From Mariniplasma anaerobium (lineage in GTDB: Bacteria; Bacillota_I; Bacilli_A; Acholeplasmatales; Acholeplasmataceae): a DNA stretch of 64,000 nucleotides. This document shows positions 51,940-60,611 of the stretch, one piece after another; position 1 is the first letter of the stretch, and every line of letters starts with the position of its first letter. The stretch covers positions 620,001 through 684,000 of the forward strand of contig NZ_AP024412.1 in NCBI RefSeq assembly GCF_016865445.1, in the 5' to 3' direction. The position numbers were made by a program, and so were the translations under genes. Below the pieces are notes generated by a model that did no database searches, was not told the origin of the DNA, and worked only from the letters and a program-made list of their open reading frames with translations.

Positions 51940-52684
51940 AAATGTCGGTGTTGATTATGACTTAGATGATGACATTATTGGAGCAATCAATAATGTATCT
52001 TTAGATATACATGAAAATGAATTTGTTTGTATCTTAGGTCCATCTGGTTGCGGGAAATCTACTTTATTAAAAGCCATTGCTGGTTTTCTTATACCCAATG
52101 AAGGAGAAATCTTAATGAATGGCAAGAAGATTGAAGGTCCTGATCAATCTAGAGGTGTCGTCTTTCAAGAAACAAATTTGTTTCCTTGGTTTGACGTTAA
52201 AAAAAATGTCACCATGGGACCAAGACTTGCACATAAATCAGAAGAAGAAATTAACTTGATTTGCGATAAGTTTTTAGAACAAGTAGAACTAGAAGAGTAT
52301 AAAGATTCAAAAGTTTTTGAATTATCTGGAGGTCAAAAACAGAGAGTTGCGATTGCTCGAACACTCGCAAATAATCCTCAAGTTATTCTTATGGATGAAC
52401 CTTTTGGAGCTCTTGATAGTTTCACAAGAAAAAAAATGCAAACTATGATTAGAACTTTATGGGAAAAGAATAACTCAACTATATTTTTTGTAACGCATGA
52501 TATTGATGAAGCATTACTATTAGGAACAAAAATATATGTCATGAGAAGAGGAGAACAAAGCATCGTTAAAGATTATGATATTGATTATACAAATCGATTG
52601 TTATTAAATCCTAAGGAACATGTCGTTGATGAAAAAATTTTTATAAAACTAAAAGAAGAGATATTATCTTTATTAGAAGAATAA
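51917..52684 (+). CDS. ABC transporter ATP-binding protein, TauB/SsuB-like
   Basis: A 255-residue ATPase. Walker A is GPSGCGKST, the Q loop is VVFQETNLFPW, the signature is LSGGQKQR, Walker B is VILMDEP, and the H loop is VTHDIDEA. This Q-E-T-x-L-F-P-W form is typical of the nitrate/sulfonate/taurine subclass. It overlaps the binding-protein gene by 23 bases and completes the importer. It is followed by a terminator. The cluster probably supplies an organic or inorganic sulfur compound, judged from context. Confidence 0.93.
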   Translation: METLLKIKNVGVDYDLDDDIIGAINNVSLDIHENEFVCILGPSGCGKSTLLKAIAGFLIPNEGEILMNGKKIEGPDQSRGVVFQETNLFPWFDVKKNVTMGPRLAHKSEEEINLICDKFLEQVELEEYKDSKVFELSGGQKQRVAIARTLANNPQVILMDEPFGALDSFTRKKMQTMIRTLWEKNNSTIFFVTHDIDEALLLGTKIYVMRRGEQSIVKDYDIDYTNRLLLNPKEHVVDEKIFIKLKEEILSLLEE

Positions 52685-52708
52685 AAAAAAGGGAATTTCC
52701 CTTTTTTT
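52683..52708. terminator. Bidirectional terminator
   Basis: AAAAAAAAGGGAA-TT-CCCTTTTTTT is symmetrical, between the ABC operon and the converging SDR gene. Confidence 0.85.
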
Positions 52709-52722
52709 ATTTATATATAAAG

Positions 52723-53646
52723 TTATACTTCAAACTTAACATGTGTTAATGTTTCTGAAAGATTCCATAATGTTTTTGCATCATTGATATTGTGAGATCT
52801 TTTACTTGATTTGACTATTACTGGACGGCCCTTCATTCCAGTGAGTCCACTAGGTCCATAATATTGACCACTTTGAGCATTTTCATCTAATGCAGCTCTA
52901 ACTTCTGGTAAGCAGCCTAAGTGTGGCGGTTGCCCAAATCTAAGTGCGAATTTTAAAAATGGATTACTGCTATTTTTACCTTGAATATGGCGCCCTAGAT
53001 TTGTAGATGATACACCAGGATGAGCTGCTAATACCTTGATATCATACCCTTTTTCTTTTATTTTTCTATCTAGTTCATAAGTAAACAATAAATTTGATAA
53101 TTTAGATTTAGCATATGATTTCATTTTTTTATATCCACCTTTTTCAAAAAGGTAATTATCAAAATCCATCTTACCTTGTCTATGTGCAAGACTTGAAACG
53201 TTGACGATTCTAGAAGCTTTCGTTTGTTTAATCACATCAAATAACTGAGCAGTTAATGCAAAATGGCCTAAATGATTAACACCATTTTGTATTTCAAATC
53301 CGTCAGTCGTTTTTCCATAAGGTATGGTCATAACTCCTGCATTATTCAATAAGATGTCTAATTGATCATATTTATTTTTGAAATCTTTAGCAAAAGCTTT
53401 TATGCTTTTTAAACTACCCAAATCAAGATCCATAGGCACTAGCTTTGCGTTTTTATTTTCCTTGAGTATTAAATCTCTAGCCTCATTAGCTCTTTCAATT
53501 GAACGACAAGCCATAATGATAGTAGCACCTTTAGATGCAAAAATCTTAGTTGCCTCTAGTCCTAAACCACTATTAGCACCTGTTACGATAATGATTTTTT
53601 TATTTAAATCTTTAATTTCAGTTATATTAAAATCAATGTTTTTCAT
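52723..53646 (-). CDS. Short-chain dehydrogenase (retinol-dehydrogenase-like)
   Basis: A 307-residue classical SDR. Cofactor loop VTGANSGLGLEATKIFA (T-G-x-x-x-G-x-G). NNAGVM follows strand 4. Catalytic Ser lies in VNVSSLAH, and Y-x-x-x-K in YAKSKLSN (Y about 178). A region like those of retinol dehydrogenase-type enzymes comes after it (HPGVSSTNL). The arginine after strand 2 (ACRSIERA) favours NADP(H). The substrate is unknown. The ribosome-binding site AAGGAGA precedes its ATG on the minus strand. Confidence 0.88.
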   Translation of the reverse strand: MKNIDFNITEIKDLNKKIIIVTGANSGLGLEATKIFASKGATIIMACRSIERANEARDLILKENKNAKLVPMDLDLGSLKSIKAFAKDFKNKYDQLDILLNNAGVMTIPYGKTTDGFEIQNGVNHLGHFALTAQLFDVIKQTKASRIVNVSSLAHRQGKMDFDNYLFEKGGYKKMKSYAKSKLSNLLFTYELDRKIKEKGYDIKVLAAHPGVSSTNLGRHIQGKNSSNPFLKFALRFGQPPHLGCLPEVRAALDENAQSGQYYGPSGLTGMKGRPVIVKSSKRSHNINDAKTLWNLSETLTHVKFEV

Positions 53647-53991
53647 AATTTCTCCTTAAATAAATATACTAAAGTAATTGTATGCTTTCCTTAATAGAAT
53701 ATCAAGGGTCATGCAAAAAAAAATATATTAACTTACTTATAATCGATCATAAGTCTAGTGATAAGTAATTTTGATTATGTTATATACAAAAATTAAATAG
53801 AATTGAAATACTTTATTTTTTAAATAAACAAGATTAAAACAACTGTTATTATGGTAAAATAAATATACAACTAGTATATAAATACAATTAAATAAACAAT
53901 TCAGGTACTTTATTTTTTTAATAAGTTAGGTTATTTAAGCATTTGATAAAGACTACATAAAAATGCATTTTTAATTAAAAGGAGATAGATT
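53647..53991. other. Intergenic region before the c-di-GMP hub, with a long direct repeat
   Basis: About 345 AT-rich bases between divergent genes. It holds the direct repeat listed separately and TGGTAAAAT-like -10 candidates (near 53853). No gene is seen. AAAGGAGA lies before ATG 53992. Confidence 0.5.
53809..53924 (+). repeat. Two near-identical 19-bp repeats
   Basis: TACTTTATTTTTTAAATAA (53809-53827) and TACTTTATTTTTTTAATAA (53906-53924) differ at one base and start 97 bases apart. Both lie upstream of the c-di-GMP gene and may be regulator sites. AT-richness makes chance possible. Confidence 0.45.
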
Positions 53992-56900
53992 ATGAACAAA
54001 AGTTTTTATAAAGATATCCTTTACCAATCACCAATTGGCTATGCTTACCATGAAATTATTTTAGATGACACTGGAAACCCTTGTGATTATAGGTTTATTG
54101 AAGTTAATTCAGCTTTTGAGTCTTTCACAGGTCTTTTAAGTAAGAACATTATTGGAAAAACTGTATTAGAAGTTATTCCTAACATTACTAAAGATAAATT
54201 TGAATGGATTTCATTTTATGGAGATATAGCTTTAAATAATAAATTAGAAACATTTGAGTCTTATTCTGAACCATTAAAAAAGTGGTATAAAATAGAAGCT
54301 TTTTCTCCAAAAAAAGGCTTTTTTATAACTGTTTTCACAGATATTACTAGTAAAGTAAAACAAGAGAAAGACTTCTCAAAATTAGAGAATGTTTTTGCTA
54401 ATGTTATTCAAAACGCTCCTATACCAATTATGATACATCGCAGTGATGGAGCTGTTTTAAATATAAGTGATGCATGGGAAAACTTATCAGGTTATAAATA
54501 TAATGATATTTCAACAGTAGATAAATGGACCAAAGCAGCTTATGGGACAAAGCATAATGATGTAAAAAATTTTATCAATAAATTATATAACTTAAATGAA
54601 TCTCAGCATGATGGAGAGTTTTTAATTAACACCAAAGATCATAAGCAATTATTGTGGGATTTTTATTCAGCATATATAGGTGAAACTGCTGATAATCGTA
54701 AACTGGCAATGAGTGTTGCTATTGATGTTACTGAAGAGAAAAATGCTATTCAAGCGTTAGTTAAAGAAAGATTACTACTTGAAGCAACATTACTTTCTGT
54801 AGGTGATGGTGTCATTTGTACAAATCAAATTGGAGAAATCACTTTAATTAATAAAATTGCTGAAAATTTAACTGGTTGGACAAAAAAAGATGCTTTAGGT
54901 AGAAAAATTGAAGACGTATTTACTATATTTAACGAACTAACCGGTGTAGCAAGTGAAAATATTGTTAGAAAAGTAATCGAAAAAGGAACTATTCATCAAT
55001 TAGCAAATCATACAGTTTTAAGATCAAAAGATGGAAAAGAACGTCCTATTGCTGATAGTGCTGCACCTATTATATTAAGTAGTGGAGAAGTAATTGGAGC
55101 AGTTTTAGTTTTTAGAGATTATACTGAAAAATATAGATCGCAAAATGAAATAGAAAACTTAGTGGAAGAACTTAAACATACACATATCTTATTAGATGCA
55201 AGTCTTAATAGTCCAGTAGATATGATTATATTATCTCTTGATAAAGATTATAATTATTTATTCTTTAATGAGGCTCATAGACAATCAATGATATATTCTT
55301 ATAATGCGCATATTAAAATAGGAGACTGCCTATTTGACTTTATGACTTCAGAAGAGGATATCAAAAAAGCTAAATTAAATTATGATAAAGCCTTGTTTGG
55401 TACATCTCATATGACGGTTGAAAAATTTGGTGATGTAGAAATTAATACTTTTGAAACGATCTATAGTCCAATTAAAGATGAAAAAGGTACTATAATAGGC
55501 GTTACAGCATATGCGAAAAACATTACAGAGAGAGTCAATAGAATAAGACAAATACAAGATAGCAATGATAATTATAAATTAATTCTAAATTCTACAACTG
55601 ATGGGATGTATGGTGTAGATTTAAACAATAAATGTACATTTGTCAACAAAAGTTTTTTAAGATTATTAGGTTATGAAAAAGAAGATTTCTTTTTAGGAAA
55701 AAACATACATAATACAATCCACCATCATTATTCTAATGGAACAAAATATCCAGAGGATGAATGTGATGTTGAACACGCAGTTTTAATAGGAGAAAAAGGA
55801 AATATAGGCGAAAGTGTATTATGGAAAAAAGATGGCTCTAAATTACATGTTGAATTTACAGCAAACCCACAATTTAAAGATGGAAAACTCATAGGTGCTG
55901 TGGTAAATTTTAGAGATATATCAGAAAGACTAAGAGATGAAAAAGCATTAAAAAATGAAAAAGAATTGGCTCAAGAGTATTTAAATATTGCCGGAGTTAT
56001 GATTTTAGTTTTAGATCAAAATGGAAGAGTTACACTTATTAATAAAAAAGGGTGTGAACTATTAGGAGCAAATGAAAAAGACATACTTGGGAAAAATTGG
56101 TTTGACAATTTTATACCTAAAAATCAAATAAAAGATGTAAAAAAAATATTTAAAAGCATATTTATTGAATCAAGCAATTTTGTTAGTAGATATGAAAATT
56201 CAATTATAAATGTTAAAGGCGAACAAAGAGATATTTTATGGAATAATTCAATGTTATTTAACTCAGAAGGTAAAATCATTGGTGTTTTAAGTTCTGGAGA
56301 AGATATTACAGAAATGAACATCACGCTTGATGAACTAAAAGATAGCGAGAAAAGATTTAGAAATTTATTTGAAAAAGCCCCATTCGGATATCAATCTTTA
56401 GATGCTAACGGATGTTTTTTAGAGGTTAATCAAAAATGGGTAGAAATTTTTGGGTATAAAAAAGCAGAAGTCATTGGTAAATCTTTTGGTGATCTATTAG
56501 TCCCTAATTATAAAAGAATGTTTGGAAAGAAATTTAATACATTTAAAAAGAATGGTACAATTCATTCTGAATTTATGATGTTGACAAAAGAAGGTAAACA
56601 AATTGAAGTTGGATTTGATGGTAATATCGCATATAATAAAAATAATAAATTTCAACAAACCCATTGCACAGTAAGTGATATTACAGAAATAAATATCGCA
56701 AATAGTAAATTAAGAGAAAGCGAAATGAGATATCGTCAGCTTGTAAATAACTTAGATGCTGGTATTGTCATCCATGCACCTGATTCAACTATTATTTCTT
56801 TCAATAAGCGAGCTGAAGAATTGTTAGTTTTAGGACATGATGAGTTAAACGGAAAGAAAGCAACATCAAATAAATTTCATTTCACAGATTCGAAGTCTAA

Positions 56901-58155
56901 TAAATTAAATAAAGAATTATATCCGATTAATATTATTTTAGAAACTAAACAGCCTCTTAAAGATTATATTATAGGAATTAAACATATTCTTAATAATACG
57001 CTGACGTGGGTTTCAGTTAATGGAGTGCCTATTTTTAATGATAATCATAGTCTTATCGAGGTAGTTATTAGTTTTACAGACATTTCACTTGAAAAGATTA
57101 AACAAGATGAAATCACTTATTTAAGTAATCATGATTATTTAACAGGGTTATATAATCGTCGTTATTTTTCTGAGTCGTATCATGCTTTAAATCATGAGCA
57201 ATATTATCCTTTAGGTATTATGATGATAGATGTTAATGGATTAAAAATTATAAATGATGCTTATGGACATAATATTGGAGATATTGTATTAAAGAAAGTT
57301 TCAGAAATTTTATTTAAATCGAGTAGAAAAGAAGATATCATCTGTCGAATAGGTGGAGATGAATTTGCAATTGTTTTTCCAAATATAAAACAAGATAAAT
57401 TAGAAGATATTAAACAAACCATAAAAGAAAATGCTAAAAATATAAAAGTTCGAAATGTAGCTTTATCTCTTGCTATAGGCTCGGAATTAAAAAGTGATTC
57501 AAATCAAAATGATCTTGATAAAATTTTAAAATTAGCCGAAAACAATATGTATAGACATAAAATTACTGAAGGCGCGAGTATGAGAAATAAGGCAATTAAA
57601 GCTATTTTAAGAACTTTAACTGATAAGTATACTGAAGAGAGAATTCATTCTAAAAAAGTTAGTCGGTTATGTAAAAAAATGGGAGAGGTTTTAAAACTCA
57701 AAGAAGAAGATATTAAAGAGTTAGAACAAGCTGGTATGTATCATGATATAGGAAAGATTTCAATACCTGATGCTATTTTAAATAAGCCTGGCAGATTAAC
57801 TAAAGAAGAATTTGAAGTTATTAAAACACATCCTGAAATATCTTACCAAATTTTAAGAGCTGCTGATGAGTATTCTGATCTTGCAATTCATGCACTTCAT
57901 CATCATGAGAGATGGGATGGAAAAGGATATCCTAGCGGTAAAAAAGGTCTTGACATTCCGATGTTTTCTAGAATTATATGTATCATAGATGCATATGAAG
58001 CAATGACAGCTGTAAGAGTTTATAAAGATAAAATGTCACAGAGAGAAACAGTTGAAGAAATCATAAGATGTTCAGGATCTCAATTTGATGAAAGTTTAGC
58101 AAAAACATTCGTAGAAAAGGTTTTAAAAGAAGAATGGAAAATATTAAACGTGTAA
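53992..58155 (+). CDS. Eight-PAS GGDEF/HD-GYP c-di-GMP signalling protein
   Basis: A 1387-residue cytosolic protein without membrane segments. About eight PAS domains fill residues 1-1035, each recognised by an N-x-x-x-x-x-x-G-Y/W-x-x-x-x-x-x-G-K pattern (for example NSAFESFTGLLSKNIIGK, NKIAENLTGWTKKDALGRK, NQKWVEIFGYKKAEVIGKS). A GGDEF domain (about 1045-1200) with intact RIGGDEF can make c-di-GMP. A C-terminal HD-GYP domain (about 1205-1380) with YHDIGKISIPD and HHERWDGKGYP can degrade it. Both active sites look intact, so activity is likely switched by the PAS sensors. Intracellular ligands such as redox or heme are possible. It is followed 33 bases later by a second GGDEF gene. Confidence 0.9.
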   Translation: MNKSFYKDILYQSPIGYAYHEIILDDTGNPCDYRFIEVNSAFESFTGLLSKNIIGKTVLEVIPNITKDKFEWISFYGDIALNNKLETFESYSEPLKKWYKIEAFSPKKGFFITVFTDITSKVKQEKDFSKLENVFANVIQNAPIPIMIHRSDGAVLNISDAWENLSGYKYNDISTVDKWTKAAYGTKHNDVKNFINKLYNLNESQHDGEFLINTKDHKQLLWDFYSAYIGETADNRKLAMSVAIDVTEEKNAIQALVKERLLLEATLLSVGDGVICTNQIGEITLINKIAENLTGWTKKDALGRKIEDVFTIFNELTGVASENIVRKVIEKGTIHQLANHTVLRSKDGKERPIADSAAPIILSSGEVIGAVLVFRDYTEKYRSQNEIENLVEELKHTHILLDASLNSPVDMIILSLDKDYNYLFFNEAHRQSMIYSYNAHIKIGDCLFDFMTSEEDIKKAKLNYDKALFGTSHMTVEKFGDVEINTFETIYSPIKDEKGTIIGVTAYAKNITERVNRIRQIQDSNDNYKLILNSTTDGMYGVDLNNKCTFVNKSFLRLLGYEKEDFFLGKNIHNTIHHHYSNGTKYPEDECDVEHAVLIGEKGNIGESVLWKKDGSKLHVEFTANPQFKDGKLIGAVVNFRDISERLRDEKALKNEKELAQEYLNIAGVMILVLDQNGRVTLINKKGCELLGANEKDILGKNWFDNFIPKNQIKDVKKIFKSIFIESSNFVSRYENSIINVKGEQRDILWNNSMLFNSEGKIIGVLSSGEDITEMNITLDELKDSEKRFRNLFEKAPFGYQSLDANGCFLEVNQKWVEIFGYKKAEVIGKSFGDLLVPNYKRMFGKKFNTFKKNGTIHSEFMMLTKEGKQIEVGFDGNIAYNKNNKFQQTHCTVSDITEINIANSKLRESEMRYRQLVNNLDAGIVIHAPDSTIISFNKRAEELLVLGHDELNGKKATSNKFHFTDSKSNKLNKELYPINIILETKQPLKDYIIGIKHILNNTLTWVSVNGVPIFNDNHSLIEVVISFTDISLEKIKQDEITYLSNHDYLTGLYNRRYFSESYHALNHEQYYPLGIMMIDVNGLKIINDAYGHNIGDIVLKKVSEILFKSSRKEDIICRIGGDEFAIVFPNIKQDKLEDIKQTIKENAKNIKVRNVALSLAIGSELKSDSNQNDLDKILKLAENNMYRHKITEGASMRNKAIKAILRTLTDKYTEERIHSKKVSRLCKKMGEVLKLKEEDIKELEQAGMYHDIGKISIPDAILNKPGRLTKEEFEVIKTHPEISYQILRAADEYSDLAIHALHHHERWDGKGYPSGKKGLDIPMFSRIICIIDAYEAMTAVRVYKDKMSQRETVEEIIRCSGSQFDESLAKTFVEKVLKEEWKILNV

Positions 58156-58188
58156 TTAACAACATTATTTAGAGGCAGGAGGGTAGGT

Positions 58189-59529
58189 ATGAGAATAACA
58201 AAAAGAGTTTTTACTGATTTAGCAATCTATATGATGGGATTTGGAGTAATAATTGGAGTCATATTTCTTATATTTATAGAACTAATTGGTATCCCTTCAG
58301 AATATATTGACACTGTATTTATCATGTCTTGCTTGTCTGCAGGTCTATTTGTTGGATTAATTAACATATTTATTGTGCGAGGTGTTGTCGGGAAAAGATT
58401 AAAAATTCTATCTGATAGCATGACCTATGTAAATAAAAATCTACATAATGCTAGTGAATTAAGTGATAGTGAATGCATGGGTAAATGTATGATTACAGTT
58501 GATAGCCAGGATGTTATTGGTGAAGCTAGTGAATCCTTTAATGAATTAGTTAAATCGTTTTTGACTATCTTAAAAAGCGAATCATCAATTAGAAATTTCA
58601 CTGAAATATTCACTAATGAATTAGACTTAGAAAAATTATCTGAAAAAGCATTAGAACATTTGATTGGCTATTCCGAATCTTCTGCTGGAGTTGTACTTAT
58701 TGACAAAGGTGGAGAAATCGAAGTCTCTAGTTCACATTTAATAAAAAATCCTGAAGACTTAACTAATCTTGAAGTTATTCATAAATGTTTTTCTTCTAGG
58801 AAGCGTATATTGTTTGATTTATCAGAAGATGTTATCATTGAAGCAGGTCTTGTAGATTTTAAACCAAAAGCTATTTTAGTTGAACCAGTCATCTATAAAA
58901 ATAATGTATTAGGGGTTATTTTACTTGCTTCATTAAAAGCATATGATAAGCAAGTACTAGATGAACTCAGTGTATATACACATGGATTATCATTAGGTAT
59001 GCATAATGCAATTATTCATGATAAATTAGAAAAATTAGCTATCCTAGATCCTTTAACAAAGACATATAACCGTAGATTTGGTATGGATAGATTAAAAGAA
59101 GAGTTTGCTAGATCTGTTCGCACAGTTAATCCATTAGGTATTTTAATGTTAGATATCGATTTCTTTAAAAAAGTTAATGATACCTATGGTCATATTGTTG
59201 GAGATCAAGTGTTAATTAATATTTCTAGTATTATCAAAGATAATATCCGTAAAGGAGATATTTTAGTTAGATATGGTGGAGAAGAATTTCTTGCTATTCT
59301 ACCAGGAGCATCAATCGAAGGTTTGAAAAGGGTCTCTGAGAAGATTAGAAGATATGTTGAAGAGCATACTGTACAATATAATAATCAAAATATTAATGTA
59401 ACAATATCAATTGGCGGTACTAGTTATCCTGAATTTGATATTGATGACATTGAAAAATTAGTAGAACAAGCTGATACTAATTTATATTTTTCAAAAGAAA
59501 ACGGAAGAAATAAAGCGACTATAAAATAG
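58189..59529 (+). CDS. Membrane GAF-GGDEF diguanylate cyclase
   Basis: A 446-residue protein with two N-terminal membrane helices (about 8-65), a HAMP-like stretch, a GAF-like domain (about 140-280) and a GGDEF domain (about 285-446). The active site reads RYGGEEF (GGEEF variant), with DIDFFKKVNDTYGH upstream; both are compatible with cyclase activity. GGCAGGAGGG precedes ATG 58189. It is probably co-transcribed with the eight-PAS gene, giving a membrane and a cytosolic c-di-GMP source side by side. A terminator follows. Confidence 0.9.
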   Translation: MRITKRVFTDLAIYMMGFGVIIGVIFLIFIELIGIPSEYIDTVFIMSCLSAGLFVGLINIFIVRGVVGKRLKILSDSMTYVNKNLHNASELSDSECMGKCMITVDSQDVIGEASESFNELVKSFLTILKSESSIRNFTEIFTNELDLEKLSEKALEHLIGYSESSAGVVLIDKGGEIEVSSSHLIKNPEDLTNLEVIHKCFSSRKRILFDLSEDVIIEAGLVDFKPKAILVEPVIYKNNVLGVILLASLKAYDKQVLDELSVYTHGLSLGMHNAIIHDKLEKLAILDPLTKTYNRRFGMDRLKEEFARSVRTVNPLGILMLDIDFFKKVNDTYGHIVGDQVLINISSIIKDNIRKGDILVRYGGEEFLAILPGASIEGLKRVSEKIRRYVEEHTVQYNNQNINVTISIGGTSYPEFDIDDIEKLVEQADTNLYFSKENGRNKATIK

Positions 59530-59552
59530 ACATTAATTTGTCTATTTTTTTT
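59523..59552 (+). terminator. Terminator of the c-di-GMP operon
   Basis: AAAATAGACA-TTAATT-TGTCTATTTTTTTT. Confidence 0.8.
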
Positions 59553-59564
59553 GACAAAGAGTAC

Positions 59565-59602
59565 AAAAAAAGTAGACACTTTTATAATAAATGTCTACTT
59601 TC
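59565..59602 (-). terminator. Terminator of the cytochrome-b5-like gene
   Basis: Read on the minus strand, GAAAGTAGACA pairs with TGTCTACTTT and is followed by TTTTT. It is a separate hairpin next to the one above. Confidence 0.75.
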
Positions 59603-59633
59603 TTATATTTAAATAAAATGACTACAAATTATA

Positions 59634-60458
59634 TTAATCATCAATTTCATCATCATCATCATAATCATCATCATAATCATCATCATAGTCATCGGCATCA
59701 TAATCATCGTCATCATAATCATCGTCATCATAATCATCGTCATCATAATCATCGTCGTTATCGTAATTGTTATTTGTAGGATCGGTCACACTTACACTAT
59801 CTGTATAAATAAGTGCAGAACCTTCAAGTGAACCAACAACTTGGAGTGTTGCTAACAATGAAGCACTATGAGGACTTGAAGCAAATACAGCAGTAGCATC
59901 AGTTCCACCAATTTGAAGGCCTTGATGTGTCCCATTTGAAAACTCATTAGTAACATCATAGACTACACCATTTACTGAAATATAAGCAGTTGAACCATTT
60001 GCTCCAGTGTATTGAGCTAATTCAGTTAATGAAAATACTGGAAGAGCTTCACTGGTAGTTGTAGTATTTGTATTAGAAGTCGAAGGTACTGTATTATTAG
60101 GTTCAGTATTTACAGAAATTGAAGCATCACCAATAGTTCCAACGATTGGAAGTGTAGCTAATAAAGAAGCACTATGAGGACTTGCTGCAAATATTGCAGT
60201 AGCATCAGTTCCACCAATTTGAAAACCTTGATGTGTCCCGTTAACAAACTCATTAGTTACATCATAAACAATACCATCTACTGCTATATAAGCAGTTGAA
60301 CCATTTGCACCTGAATATTGTGATAACTCATCTAATGTATATACTTGAAGTGATTCAATGTTAACAGAATTTTGATCTAACAAAGCTGTTGCGGTATCAC
60401 AACTTACTAATAATAAACTGGTCATAATCATAAAACTTAGAAATATAATTTTTTTCAT
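59634..60458 (-). CDS. Tandem cytochrome-b5-like lipoprotein with Asp/Tyr tail
   Basis: A 274-residue lipoprotein (KKIIFLSFMIMTSLLLV, lipobox VSC). It carries two copies of a cytochrome-b5-like heme/steroid-binding domain of about 75 residues. Both copies read L-x-x-Y-x-G-A-N-G-S-T-A-Y-I, then V-x-G-x-V-Y-D-V-T-N-E-F, H-Q-G and ASPHSASLLATL. A Ser/Thr/Asn linker separates them. The last 45 residues are almost only Asp and Tyr in D-D-Y-D-D-D units and may bind Ca2+ or act as a flexible surface tail. Heme ligation needs two histidines; H-Q-G and S-P-H supply one each per copy. The start at the complement of 60458 follows AAAGGAG. It is divergent from a two-component operon. Confidence 0.85.
   Translation of the reverse strand: MKKIIFLSFMIMTSLLLVSCDTATALLDQNSVNIESLQVYTLDELSQYSGANGSTAYIAVDGIVYDVTNEFVNGTHQGFQIGGTDATAIFAASPHSASLLATLPIVGTIGDASISVNTEPNNTVPSTSNTNTTTTSEALPVFSLTELAQYTGANGSTAYISVNGVVYDVTNEFSNGTHQGLQIGGTDATAVFASSPHSASLLATLQVVGSLEGSALIYTDSVSVTDPTNNNYDNDDDYDDDDYDDDDYDDDDYDADDYDDDYDDDYDDDDEIDD
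59696..59755. repeat. 15-bp tandem repeat encoding the Asp-rich tail
   Basis: Four exact copies of catcataatcatcgt (59696-59755), flanked by shorter 12-bp catcat-type units from about 59648. It encodes the D-D-Y-D-D unit on the minus strand. Such repeats change length by slippage, and any unit that is a multiple of 3 keeps the frame. Confidence 0.85.
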
Positions 60459-60489
60459 AATAGATCTCCTTTTTAATTTTGATACTCTC

Positions 60490-60523
60490 ATTCTACATAT
60501 TCAACATTAAAACAAGATTAAAA
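60490..60523 (-). promoter_or_regulatory. OmpR-type boxes and -10 of the cytochrome-b5-like gene
   Basis: On the minus strand, TTTTAATCT and TTTTAATGT lie at 60515-60523 and 60504-60512, with starts 11 bases apart. TAGAAT (60490-60495) follows 8 bases later as -10. The layout mirrors that of the divergent regulator operon. Confidence 0.65.
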
Positions 60524-60540
60524 AACTATTAAAGAAGTCA

Positions 60541-60573
60541 TTTTAATCTAATTTTAATCTTAAATGTTATAAT
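60541..60573 (+). promoter_or_regulatory. OmpR-type boxes and extended -10 of the two-component operon
   Basis: Two exact TTTTAATCT copies (60541-60549 and 60552-60560, 11-base period) end 7 bases before TATAAT (60568-60573), which has TG at 60565. Boxes at the -35 position with an 11-base period are typical of OmpR/PhoB activators, suggesting autoactivation. Confidence 0.7.
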
Positions 60574-60611
60574 TAAGTATATAGACGTGAGATAAAGAGG
60601 TGAAAAACTTC

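Noticed and set aside
59640-59760. A CRISPR array
   Set aside because: The 12- to 15-bp repeats have no spacers and are in-frame codons of a protein tail. No cas genes or other array were found in the window.
59591-59779. A histidine-rich 62-residue plus-strand frame
   Set aside because: It is the antisense of the Asp-rich repeat of the cytochrome-b5-like gene (GAT/GAC read backwards as CAT) and has no ribosome-binding site.
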